Origin: an uncultured Rikenellaceae bacterium
Lineage (GTDB): Bacteria > Bacteroidota > Bacteroidia > Bacteroidales > Rikenellaceae
DNA length: 7,530 nt
Reading direction: 5' to 3'
Assembly: GCA_947037995.1 (NCBI GenBank)
Contig: CAMQUV010000046.1
Location: 1 to 7,530, forward strand
Below the pieces are notes generated by a model. The model had not been told where the DNA came from and did not search any database. It was given only the letters and a program-made list of their open reading frames with translations. Shown here piece after piece: positions 1-6,785 of this stretch. Each line of letters opens with the position of its first letter. The stretch's first letter is position 1. A program made the translations under genes and the position numbers.

Positions 1-305
1 GTGGCGGTTCGATACGTATCCACGACCAAAAAATACAGAGTCGTATGTTCGAGGTGTTGGGATTCACTCCCGAGCAAGCCGAAGAGCAATTCGGATTCCT
101 ACTCGGAGCGTTCAAATATGGTGCACCACCACACGGCGGAATAGCCTTTGGCTTCGACCGTTGGTGCGCAATTTTTGGTGGCTCGGATTCAATTAGAGAT
201 TACATCGCTTTCCCAAAAAATAATTCTGGAAGAGATACTATGATAGATTCACCATCTGCAATAGCTTCAGAGCAGCTTAAAGAGTTGCAATTAGAGATTA
301 AATAA
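1..305 (+). CDS. aspS: Aspartyl-tRNA synthetase, C-terminal part (5' end outside window)
   Basis: This enzyme charges tRNA(Asp) with aspartate in the cytoplasm. Only the last 100 codons are present, read in the frame that begins at base 3; the full bacterial enzyme is usually about 580 residues. The fragment opens with GGSIRIHDQ, typical of the catalytic domain. It then shows [17 protein letters not shown] (about 114-161), which contains class II motif 3 with its ATP-binding Arg. [17 protein letters not shown] (about 189-239) is the usual AspRS C-terminal signature. The residue after motif 3 Arg is Trp; from memory this site is usually another hydrophobic residue, so this is probably a harmless variant. 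The stop TAA (303-305) shares its last A with the ftsY ATG, suggesting translational coupling. An ATG at 45 is internal and not a real start, since the conserved frame extends upstream of it. The identification is secure. Confidence 0.95.
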   Translation, partial: GGSIRIHDQKIQSRMFEVLGFTPEQAEEQFGFLLGAFKYGAPPHGGIAFGFDRWCAIFGGSDSIRDYIAFPKNNSGRDTMIDSPSAIASEQLKELQLEIK

Positions 306-1315
306 TGGCACTATTCAACATATTCAAATCCAAACCGTCGCCAAAAACTACGGACAGCCCCGATACAACCCCGCAAGAGGTTGTGCAGGACGACAAAGAG
401 ATACTCAACCAAGGCTTAGAGAAAACTAGGACCGGGCTCTGGGGTAAAATCTCGCGTGCTTTGGTGGGTAAATCAAAAGTAGACGAGGAGTTATTAGACC
501 AACTCGAGGAAATCCTAATCACCTCTGACGTGGGCGTGGAAACTACGCTCAAAATAATTGAGCGAATTGAGCAGCGTATTGCTAAAGACAAATACACCTC
601 TACCGATGAATTTTATGAACTCCTGCGCGATGAAATCACGCAACTTGTAGCATCAAAAGAGGAGCTCCCCGATGGGTTCTCGTTCGAAAAAGATGCCGAT
701 GGTAACCCTTTTGTCGTTATGGTAGTCGGGATTAATGGAGTGGGCAAAACCACGACCATAGGTAAGATTGCCGCGCGCCTGCAAAGCGCCGGAAAAAAGG
801 TTTATATTGGTGCTGCCGATACGTTCCGTGCCGCTGCTATCGACCAACTCGAAGTGTGGGCTGATAGGGCTGGAGCGAAAATCGTTAAACAGAAAATGGG
901 TTCCGACCCTGCGTCGGTTGCATTCGATACTATCGCCTCGGCTAAAGCGGCAGGGGCAGATGTTGTACTAATTGACACGGCTGGAAGACTCCATAATAAA
1001 AAAGGGTTGATGGACGAGCTTACGAAAATTCGCAATGTAATGCAAAAAGTTGTGCCTAACTCACCGCACGAAGTACTCCTGGTGCTCGATGGTTCGACAG
1101 GGCAGAATGCTTATGAGCAGGCAAAACAGTTTTCGGCGGCTACGCAACTCACTGCAATGGCGATAACTAAGCTCGATGGCACGGCCAAAGGTGGCGTTGT
1201 TATTGGGATTGTAGACCAGATGAATATCCCTGTCAAGTTTATAGGTGTTGGCGAACGCATTGAAGATTTGCAGATATTTGAGGCACAGACTTTTGTTAAG
1301 TCTCTGTTTAATTAA
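305..1315 (+). CDS. ftsY: Signal recognition particle receptor FtsY
   Basis: FtsY is the SRP receptor GTPase. It pairs with Ffh at the inner membrane to deliver ribosomes making membrane proteins to SecYEG. The protein has 336 residues. The N-terminal stretch before the N domain is short (about 35-40 residues), instead of the long acidic A domain of E. coli; this compact form is common outside the gamma-proteobacteria. The helical N domain spans about 40-125, followed by the G domain. The P-loop is GINGVGKTT (142-150), then DTFRAAA (172-178), DTAGR (224-228) and TKLDG (288-292). The C-terminal GVGERIEDLQIF segment ends in a short amphipathic helix. The start ATG overlaps the aspS stop by one base, which supports this start. 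All GTPase motifs are intact. The pairing with aspS and nth has no evident functional logic beyond shared transcription. Confidence 0.97.
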   Translation: MALFNIFKSKPSPKTTDSPDTTPQEVVQDDKEILNQGLEKTRTGLWGKISRALVGKSKVDEELLDQLEEILITSDVGVETTLKIIERIEQRIAKDKYTSTDEFYELLRDEITQLVASKEELPDGFSFEKDADGNPFVVMVVGINGVGKTTTIGKIAARLQSAGKKVYIGAADTFRAAAIDQLEVWADRAGAKIVKQKMGSDPASVAFDTIASAKAAGADVVLIDTAGRLHNKKGLMDELTKIRNVMQKVVPNSPHEVLLVLDGSTGQNAYEQAKQFSAATQLTAMAITKLDGTAKGGVVIGIVDQMNIPVKFIGVGERIEDLQIFEAQTFVKSLFN

Positions 1316-1351
1316 AAAAAATGAGTTTTTCAATGACAGCAAACTAAGTTT

Positions 1352-2008
1352 ATGACACGCAAGGAACGCTATAAATATATACTAGAATACTTCTCGAAGG
1401 CTATGCCAGCTCCAAAAAGTGAGCTCAATTATGCTAATGAGTGGGGTCTGCTTGTGGCGGTAATGCTGTCGGCGCAATGCACCGATAAACGGGTCAATAT
1501 GGTAACGCCAGCACTTATGTCGCGCTACCCGAAACCCTCGGATATGGCGGCATCAACTGTCGAAGAAATCTTTGGATATATACGTTCGGTGTCGTACCCC
1601 AACGCCAAAGCGGAGCACCTGCACAGAACGGCGATTATACTTGCCGAGCAAAATAATAATGAAGTTCCTCGGACTAGGGAGCAACTCGAATACCTGCCTG
1701 GTGTAGGGCGCAAAACAGCTAGTGTTATGTTGGCTGTGGTGTTCGATACCCCTGCAATGCCTGTTGATACGCACGTTTTTAGAGTCTCGCACCGAATCGG
1801 GCTGGTAACAAAAGCTGCTACTACGCCACTGACTGTCGAAAAGCAACTTGTCACTGAGATTCCCTACGAAATGCTGGGAGATGCTCACCACTGGCTTATT
1901 CTGCACGGCAGATATGTATGCAAAGCAATCAGTCCAATGTGTGAGGAGTGTGGAATTATTGAGGCTTGCCAGAATCCTGTAAGGCCGCAAAAGAAATTGA
2001 TGATATAA
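1352..2008 (+). CDS. nth: Endonuclease III (DNA glycosylase/AP lyase)
   Basis: This base-excision repair enzyme removes oxidised pyrimidines and cleaves the abasic site. The protein has 218 residues, close to the usual length of about 210. The helix-hairpin-helix is LPGVGRKTA (115-123), with the catalytic Lys at 121. The catalytic Asp is D139 in VDTHVFRV. The [4Fe-4S] loop is complete: C190, C197, C200 and C206, spaced C-X6-C-X2-C-X5-C. The N-terminal segment LLVAVMLSAQCTDKRVN (33-49) is also family-typical. The start is bounded by an in-frame TGA at 1334-1336, and ATG 1352 is the first start after it. No Shine-Dalgarno is visible upstream, which is normal for Bacteroidota. It lies 36 bases after ftsY, so it probably shares that transcript. 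MutY is excluded by length, because its extra C-terminal domain is absent. Confidence 0.96.
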   Translation: MTRKERYKYILEYFSKAMPAPKSELNYANEWGLLVAVMLSAQCTDKRVNMVTPALMSRYPKPSDMAASTVEEIFGYIRSVSYPNAKAEHLHRTAIILAEQNNNEVPRTREQLEYLPGVGRKTASVMLAVVFDTPAMPVDTHVFRVSHRIGLVTKAATTPLTVEKQLVTEIPYEMLGDAHHWLILHGRYVCKAISPMCEECGIIEACQNPVRPQKKLMI

Positions 2009-2098
2009 AAAATATGAGCGCCTAGCACAATAAATAGGGCGAAAAACACGTTAAAACCTAAAATTATATACCCTTAAACCAACATATTAAATAGTAAG
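2009..2098. other. 90-base intergenic gap before the Bat cluster, weak hairpin, possible promoter region
   Basis: This is the longest non-coding stretch in the window, and it separates the housekeeping genes from the moxR-bat cluster. An imperfect inverted repeat, CGCCTA (2019-2024) and TAGGGCG (2035-2041), could form a six-pair stem with one bulged G and a 10-base loop. No T-run follows, so it is not a standard intrinsic terminator. The rest (2042-2098) is A/T-rich. I searched by eye for the Bacteroidota promoter pattern (TTG near -33, TAnnTTTG near -7) and found no good match, so a promoter here is inferred from position only. Confidence 0.25.
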
Positions 2099-3097
2099 AT
2101 GAACGAAACAGTTAACATTAAAGAATTAAACGAGAAAATTCAATTAAAGAGTGCCTTTGTCGATATTTTGACAATGGAAATGGGCAAAGTCATAGTAGGG
2201 CAAAAACGCCTCGTTGAGAGCCTGCTAATAGGTCTACTCTCCGGAGGTCATATCCTTCTTGAGGGGGTTCCGGGGCTAGCAAAAACTCTAGCTATCAATA
2301 CTTTGGCGAATGCCATTGATGCAAAATTCTCTCGCATACAGTTTACCCCCGATTTGCTTCCTGCCGACCTTACTGGAACAGTTATTTATAGCCAAAAAAC
2401 GGAAGAATTTAGAGTGAAACAGGGACCTATATTTGCCAATTTTATTCTTGCCGATGAGATTAACCGTTCTCCTGCAAAAGTGCAATCGGCACTGCTCGAA
2501 GCGATGCAAGAAAAACAAGTCACCATTGGTGACGAAACGTTCAAGCTCCCAAATCCATTTCTCGTAATGGCAACGCAAAACCCTATTGAACAAGAGGGTA
2601 CATACCCGCTTCCTGAGGCGCAGGTTGACCGTTTTATGCTGAAAGTGAAGATTGGATACCCTAATAAGGCCGAAGAAAAACTGATTATTCGCCAGAATAT
2701 GAATGAAGGGGCGTTCCCAAAAGCGAATGCTGTGGTCACAACTGAAGATATTAACGAAGCGCGCAAGGTTGTGGCTGAAGTGTATATGGACGAAAAAATC
2801 GAAAGATATATCGTCGATATCGTTTTTGCTACGAGAGAACCTAAGGAATATGACCTCGAAAAACTGGCAACTATGATTGGATGTGGATGCTCGCCACGTG
2901 CATCGATTTCGCTTGCCAAAGCGGCCAAAGCATACGCCTTTATACAGCGCCGTGGATATGTGATACCAGAAGACGTCAGAGCAGTTTGTCACGATGTGCT
3001 CAGACACAGAATCGGACTTACATACGAAGCGGAAGCCGAGAATATGACCTCCGAAGATATTATCACCGAAATCCTAAATCAAGTACAAGTACCTTAA
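2099..3097 (+). CDS. moxR: MoxR-family AAA+ ATPase
   Basis: This is a cytoplasmic AAA+ ATPase of the MoxR class, thought to remodel or activate partner proteins together with VWA-domain proteins. The protein has 332 residues, standard for the family. Walker A is GVPGLAKT (56-63), the variant form with Ala before the Lys typical of MoxR. Walker B is ILADEINR (116-123). Sensor 1 lies in MATQNP (157-162). A candidate arginine finger is R178 in EAQVDRF. Sensor 2 lies in SPRAS (265-269). The C-terminal lid domain is complete. The ATG follows A/T-rich DNA without a Shine-Dalgarno. It is the first gene of the bat cluster, 28 bases before the DUF58 gene, the usual pairing for this family in Bacteroidota. 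Its molecular client is not known. The family call is secure; the exact function is inferred. Confidence 0.95.
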   Translation: MNETVNIKELNEKIQLKSAFVDILTMEMGKVIVGQKRLVESLLIGLLSGGHILLEGVPGLAKTLAINTLANAIDAKFSRIQFTPDLLPADLTGTVIYSQKTEEFRVKQGPIFANFILADEINRSPAKVQSALLEAMQEKQVTIGDETFKLPNPFLVMATQNPIEQEGTYPLPEAQVDRFMLKVKIGYPNKAEEKLIIRQNMNEGAFPKANAVVTTEDINEARKVVAEVYMDEKIERYIVDIVFATREPKEYDLEKLATMIGCGCSPRASISLAKAAKAYAFIQRRGYVIPEDVRAVCHDVLRHRIGLTYEAEAENMTSEDIITEILNQVQVP

Positions 3098-3125
3098 TAT
3101 CAACTCGTTAATAAGTTAGCAAACT

Positions 3126-4010
3126 GTGAATAAAGAAGAACTCATAAAGAAAGTCCGTCGTATCGAGATTAAGACCAAGGGTCTTAGCCACGATATTTTC
3201 GCTGGCGAATACCATTCGGCCTTTAAGGGTCGTGGTATGTCTTTTAGCGAGGTTCGCGAATACAGAATTGGCGATGATATTCGGGACATTGACTGGAATG
3301 TAACGGCGAGGTCTTCGAAAGCACACATCAAAATTTATGAAGAGGAGCGTGAGCTCACGATGATGTTGCTCATAGACCTATCTGGTAGCGGCAATTTTGG
3401 GACTAGAGCTAGAACCAAACGCGAAACTGCTGCCGAAATTGCTGCCGTACTCGCATTCTCTGCCGCGCAGAATAACGATAAAATTGGATGTATCCTATTT
3501 ACTGACATAGTCGAAAAATACATACCACCCAAGAAAGGAAGGCAACACGTTCTGCGTATTATTTCCGAAATACTCGACTTTCAACCCCTAAATAAAGGCA
3601 CAGATATATCCGTGCCGCTCAAATACCTAACGAATATACTCAAAAAACGGAGCACGGCATTTATCCTGTCCGATTTTGACGATGTGAATATGCAGACCGA
3701 TACGCCGAACTATAAAGACCCGCTCAAAATTGCCTCCAAAAAACACGATTTGGTGGCGCTTAATATATTCGACCCTCGCGAGATGGAGCTTCCTAACGTC
3801 GGGTTGGTCGAGCTGCGTGACAGAGAGACCGAGCATAAACAGTGGGTTGACACTGCTTCGAGCAAAGTGCGAGCGCACTATGCCGAACACCAAGCCGCAA
3901 AGAGGAACATAATTGAACGACAGTTCACACGCGAAAAACTCGACTCAGTCTCAATTGCTACGAATGATGACTATGTGACTTCATTAATCAAACTTTTTAA
4001 AATGCGATAG
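3126..4010 (+). CDS. DUF58 domain protein (VWA-like partner of MoxR), GTG start
   Basis: A soluble, probably cytoplasmic protein of 294 residues with no signal peptide or membrane helix. DUF58 proteins are almost always encoded beside moxR and contain a divergent von Willebrand A fold. The DUF58 signature spans residues 35-62, including GRGMSFSEVREY and DIDWNVTAR. A MIDAS-like metal site can be read as D84, S86 and S88 (DLSGS), with T159 and D183 as probable further ligands; these last two are my assignment by position. The start must be GTG 3126: an in-frame TAG lies at 3117-3119, and the next Met is residue 38, inside the conserved core. The gene sits 28 bases after moxR and 13 before the next gene, supporting one operon. 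The exact role is unknown; a MoxR adaptor or substrate-binding partner is the usual proposal. Confidence 0.93.
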   Translation: MNKEELIKKVRRIEIKTKGLSHDIFAGEYHSAFKGRGMSFSEVREYRIGDDIRDIDWNVTARSSKAHIKIYEEERELTMMLLIDLSGSGNFGTRARTKRETAAEIAAVLAFSAAQNNDKIGCILFTDIVEKYIPPKKGRQHVLRIISEILDFQPLNKGTDISVPLKYLTNILKKRSTAFILSDFDDVNMQTDTPNYKDPLKIASKKHDLVALNIFDPREMELPNVGLVELRDRETEHKQWVDTASSKVRAHYAEHQAAKRNIIERQFTREKLDSVSIATNDDYVTSLIKLFKMR

Positions 4011-4023
4011 AGCAGCAGATTGT

Positions 4024-4968
4024 ATGAAAATTATTATTAAAGCCATAATCATAGGGCTATTATCGCCGCTCCTAGCGGTAGCCCAGCCACCCACGGTGAC
4101 GGCGACGCTTTCTGTCGATACTATATGGATAGGCGACCAAGCAAATCTTGATTTGATTATCGACAAAGACATAGCTACGGAGATAGGTGTCCCGCAACCT
4201 AAAGAGGGAAAACTGACCGAAAAAATCGAAGTTGTGGGCAACGTTTCGCTCGATACGCTTTCTCAAAAGGATAGGCGCGTACAGCTGCGCGCGCGTTATG
4301 CTATTACTAGCTTTGATATGGGTACATATACCCTTAGCGGACTGCCGATAGTGATTATGGAAAACCAAAAAGCTACGGATACGATTCAATCACTCGAAAC
4401 GTTGCACCTAGTGGTTCGAACTTTCGAGATAGACACAACGAAACAGCAAATCTTTGATATCAAAGAGCCGTTGAATACGCCATTGCAATTTGACGAAATA
4501 AAGGAATTGTTGATATGGGGCTCTATCGCAGCGGTACCGTTGGCGATTATAATATTTTTTGTGGTCAGATGGCTGCGCAACCGTCATAAAAAACTATATG
4601 GCAAACCGATGGACCCACCACACGTAACGGCTATAGCTGCGCTTATTGCACTTAAACACAAAAAACTATGGCAACAAGGGAAAATCAAAGAGTACCACAG
4701 TGCCGTATCTACTATTCTACGTTATTATATCGAAGGGCGCTACAATATTGGAGCCCCCGAAATGACGACTCCCGAAATTGTTAGTGCACTCAAAGCTACA
4801 CTGACTGCCAGAGAGTTAGATACACTGCAAGATGTGCTCTCGCTATCGGACTTGGTGAAATTTGCGAAGTGGGCGCCAGAGGCCGAACAAAATGAAGAGA
4901 TGCACGATATAGCCTATAACTTTATAGAACAAACTAAACTTATAGAGACCACAGATGAACAAGATTAA
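4024..4968 (+). CDS. Single-pass membrane protein of the Bat cluster (DUF4381-like)
   Basis: The protein has 314 residues. Residues 1-20 form a signal peptide with likely cleavage after AVA, before Q21; no Cys follows, so it is not a lipoprotein. Residues 21-155 look beta-rich (alternating hydrophobic and Thr/Val residues) and should face the periplasm. One transmembrane helix lies at about 162-182. It is followed by basic RWLRNRHKK, which by the positive-inside rule puts the C-terminal part in the cytoplasm. That part (about 197-305) is helical, with KLWQQGKIKEYHSAVSTILR and, near the end, LSDLVKFAKWAPEAEQNEE. Both resemble the conserved tail of DUF4381-type proteins beside moxR/DUF58 genes in Bacteroidota. 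It is too short for BatD. It may link MoxR/DUF58 inside to BatA/B/C outside (inference). Its stop lies inside batC, overlapping by 14 bases. Confidence 0.85.
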   Translation: MKIIIKAIIIGLLSPLLAVAQPPTVTATLSVDTIWIGDQANLDLIIDKDIATEIGVPQPKEGKLTEKIEVVGNVSLDTLSQKDRRVQLRARYAITSFDMGTYTLSGLPIVIMENQKATDTIQSLETLHLVVRTFEIDTTKQQIFDIKEPLNTPLQFDEIKELLIWGSIAAVPLAIIIFFVVRWLRNRHKKLYGKPMDPPHVTAIAALIALKHKKLWQQGKIKEYHSAVSTILRYYIEGRYNIGAPEMTTPEIVSALKATLTARELDTLQDVLSLSDLVKFAKWAPEAEQNEEMHDIAYNFIEQTKLIETTDEQD

Positions 4969-5716
4969 ATTAATACTACACATAGCCACTATTATAATCC
5001 TTACGACGCTTGCGGCACACGCCCAGCAAGAGCGTAGCGATATTCGTAAAGGCAATGAACTCTATAAAAAAGGGTCGTTTACGGAGGCCGAGGTAAAATA
5101 CAAACAGGCTATACAGAAGAATCCAACGTCCTACGAAGCTGTCTATAACTTAGCAGGCTCGCTCTATAAGCAAAATCGGATGGAGGAAGCGGCAAACCAG
5201 TATTCTAAAATTATAGATGGTAAGGAGCACGATAACACTGCCGATGCGCTCTATAATGTGGGAAATACTATGGTGAACGTGCGTAAACTCGATGAGGCTA
5301 TTGAGAGTTATAAGAAAAGCCTGCGCCTAAATCCGTCGGATATGCAGACCAAATTTAACTTGGCGTATGCGCAAAAACTAAAAGCAGAAGAGGATAAAAA
5401 AGACGACCAAAATAAGGACGATAAAGACAATAAGGATAATAAGGACAACAAAGACAATAAAGAGAACAAAGACAATAAAGAGAACAAGGATAACCAAGAT
5501 AAAAAAGACGACCAAAATCAGGACGATAAGAAAGATAACAAAGACAATAAAGACGACCAAAACCAAGACAAGAAAGAGCAGCCACGGACTCCCCAGCAGC
5601 AGAAACAGAATCAGCAAATATTAGATGCGATTCAGGCGGCCGAGGATAAAACCAAGGATAAAGTAGAGGAACAGAAGGCTAAGGCTTTCGGTGCGGGCCA
5701 AGGCAATCAATGGTAA
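4955..5716 (+). CDS. batC: BatC-like TPR protein with charged low-complexity linker
   Basis: An exported protein of 253 residues. The signal peptide is 1-23, with likely cleavage after AHA. About three tetratricopeptide repeats follow: roughly 27-61, 62-95 and 98-133. They include GNELYKKGSFTEAEVKYKQA and a third with LDEAIESYKKSLRLNPSD. Residues 147-207 are an Asp/Lys/Asn/Gln tract, probably disordered. After it comes QQILDAIQAAEDKTKDKVEE (220-239) and the end GNQW, resembling the conserved C-terminal segment of BatC proteins. TPRs bind other proteins, so a scaffold role for the periplasmic VWA domains of BatA and BatB is likely. The gene starts 14 bases inside the preceding gene, suggesting translational coupling. 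Position is odd: in the Bacteroides fragilis batABCDE order, batC follows batB. A generic TPR protein is the alternative, but the C-terminal segment favours BatC. Confidence 0.85.
   Translation: MNKIKLILHIATIIILTTLAAHAQQERSDIRKGNELYKKGSFTEAEVKYKQAIQKNPTSYEAVYNLAGSLYKQNRMEEAANQYSKIIDGKEHDNTADALYNVGNTMVNVRKLDEAIESYKKSLRLNPSDMQTKFNLAYAQKLKAEEDKKDDQNKDDKDNKDNKDNKDNKENKDNKENKDNQDKKDDQNQDDKKDNKDNKDDQNQDKKEQPRTPQQQKQNQQILDAIQAAEDKTKDKVEEQKAKAFGAGQGNQW
5393..5575 (+). repeat. Imperfect short tandem repeats in batC coding Asp-Asn-Lys
   Basis: The core is eight consecutive 9-base units (5426-5497) coding D/E-N-K/Q. Within it an 18-base unit occurs twice in a row (5453-5470 and 5471-5488), differing only at the last base. 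A longer 21-base block is repeated exactly at 5393-5413 and 5498-5518, 105 bases (35 codons) apart. All unit lengths are multiples of three, so length changes would keep the frame. Third codon positions vary between units (AAA/AAG, GAC/GAT, AAC/AAT), suggesting that the repeat has diverged at synonymous sites while the protein composition was kept. Confidence 0.9.
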
Positions 5717-5743
5717 TTTAACACAAAGCAAAGAATATAAAAT

Positions 5744-6736
5744 ATGGACATATCACGATACGAAAACCCTGATTTACTGTGGTTGCTGCTGGTTTTAGCA
5801 CCAATGATTGCATACTATATATATAGGTTGAGCAGTGGCAGAGCAGAAATCTATTTCTCATCAATCGAACCATTCAAACACACAAAGACGATACGATGGT
5901 ACCTGCGACACATTCCGTTTGTACTTCGTATGGCCGTAGTAATTCTACTAATCATCGTGGCTGCGCGCCCTCAGAGCACCACGCAACACAAAAAAGAAGA
6001 TAGCCAAGGGATAGATATAGTGCTTGCGCTTGACATTTCAAGCTCAATGTTGGCGCGTGATTTCAAGCCCGATAGGTTTACAGCATCTAAGGATATACTG
6101 TCGAAATTCATCATTGACCGCCCCACAGACAGGATTGGGCTCGTAGTTTTTGCTGGCGAAGCGTTCACTCAAGTACCCATCACAACCGACCACCGAACGC
6201 TAATAAATATGCTCCATCAAGTCGAGATGGGCGTTATAAATGACGGTACGGCGATTGGTAATGGCTTAGCCACGGCTGTCAACCGATTGAAGGAGAGCAA
6301 ATCGCCCAGTAAAGTAATTATATTACTAACCGATGGGGTGAATAATACCGGGCAGATTGACCCGCGCACAGCGGCGTATATCGCTAAGGACGAGGGTATT
6401 AAGCTCTATACAATTGGTGTAGGCTCGGAGGGTACTGCCCCCTACCAGTCTCTTGATACCTGGGGCGATGTTATTTACCTGCAAATGCCGGTCGAAATTG
6501 ACGAAGAGCTGCTCCAGAGTATAGCCAAAGAGACTAACGGTCAGTACTTTAGGGCGACAGATAACACAAAATTATCGGAGATTTACGCCGAGATAAATAA
6601 ATTGGAGAAGATGGAGGTCGAGATAGAGAATTTTACGCGTTACAATGATTTGTTTCACCCATTTTTGCTCGCCGCACTGGCACTTTTACTGTGTGAGATA
6701 GGTTGTAGATACTTTCTATTCCGCCAATTACCCTAG
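5744..6736 (+). CDS. batA: BatA-like VWA-domain membrane protein
   Basis: The protein has 330 residues. Membrane helices lie at about 10-28, 57-76 and 304-325. The loop between the first two is basic (R28, R33, K45, K48, R51, R55). By the positive-inside rule it is cytoplasmic, which puts the VWA domain (about 90-290) in the periplasm. The MIDAS metal site is intact: D97, S99 and S101 in DISSS, T169 in NDGTAIG, and D197 in LLTDG. The stretch RIGLVVFAGEAFTQVPIT (130-147) is characteristic of Bat VWA proteins and recurs almost unchanged in the next gene. This is likely the first of two paralogous VWA proteins, working with MoxR and BatC. The start ATG follows an A-rich leader 27 bases after batC. 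The family is secure. The A/B naming rests on order: first VWA gene, C-terminal helix present. Confidence 0.93.
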   Translation: MDISRYENPDLLWLLLVLAPMIAYYIYRLSSGRAEIYFSSIEPFKHTKTIRWYLRHIPFVLRMAVVILLIIVAARPQSTTQHKKEDSQGIDIVLALDISSSMLARDFKPDRFTASKDILSKFIIDRPTDRIGLVVFAGEAFTQVPITTDHRTLINMLHQVEMGVINDGTAIGNGLATAVNRLKESKSPSKVIILLTDGVNNTGQIDPRTAAYIAKDEGIKLYTIGVGSEGTAPYQSLDTWGDVIYLQMPVEIDEELLQSIAKETNGQYFRATDNTKLSEIYAEINKLEKMEVEIENFTRYNDLFHPFLLAALALLLCEIGCRYFLFRQLP

Positions 6737-6785
6737 TTATAACAAAGCTCTAAAATCATAAAGATTTAGTTAAAAAAATATAAGA

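Noticed and set aside
45..305. Separate 86-residue gene starting at ATG 45
   Set aside because: The AspRS reading continues in the same frame upstream to base 3 with conserved residues, so this ATG is an internal Met.
1321..1347. Eight-codon open frame between ftsY and nth, considered as a leader peptide
   Set aside because: It is very short, has no run of one regulatory amino acid and no attenuator-like hairpins around it. Chance is the simplest explanation.
1316..1351. A-run and T-rich stretch after ftsY, considered as a terminator
   Set aside because: There is no stable G/C stem before the T-run, and nth starts only 36 bases downstream on the same strand.
2288..3007. Long antisense open frame (239 codons) opposite moxR, with another of 180 codons at 2386-2928
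   Set aside because: Both lie entirely within moxR, which has every AAA+ motif. Their translations show no recognisable domain and odd composition, as expected of shadow frames.
5393..5575. Repeat array considered as a CRISPR or regulatory repeat
   Set aside because: Units are 9 to 21 bases, in frame, with no unique spacers of even length, and they lie inside an intact coding sequence.
5378..5617. Antisense frame whose translation is almost all V, L, I and F, resembling a membrane protein
   Set aside because: It is simply the complement of the Lys/Asp/Asn repeat codons in batC, so the hydrophobic look is an artefact of base composition.
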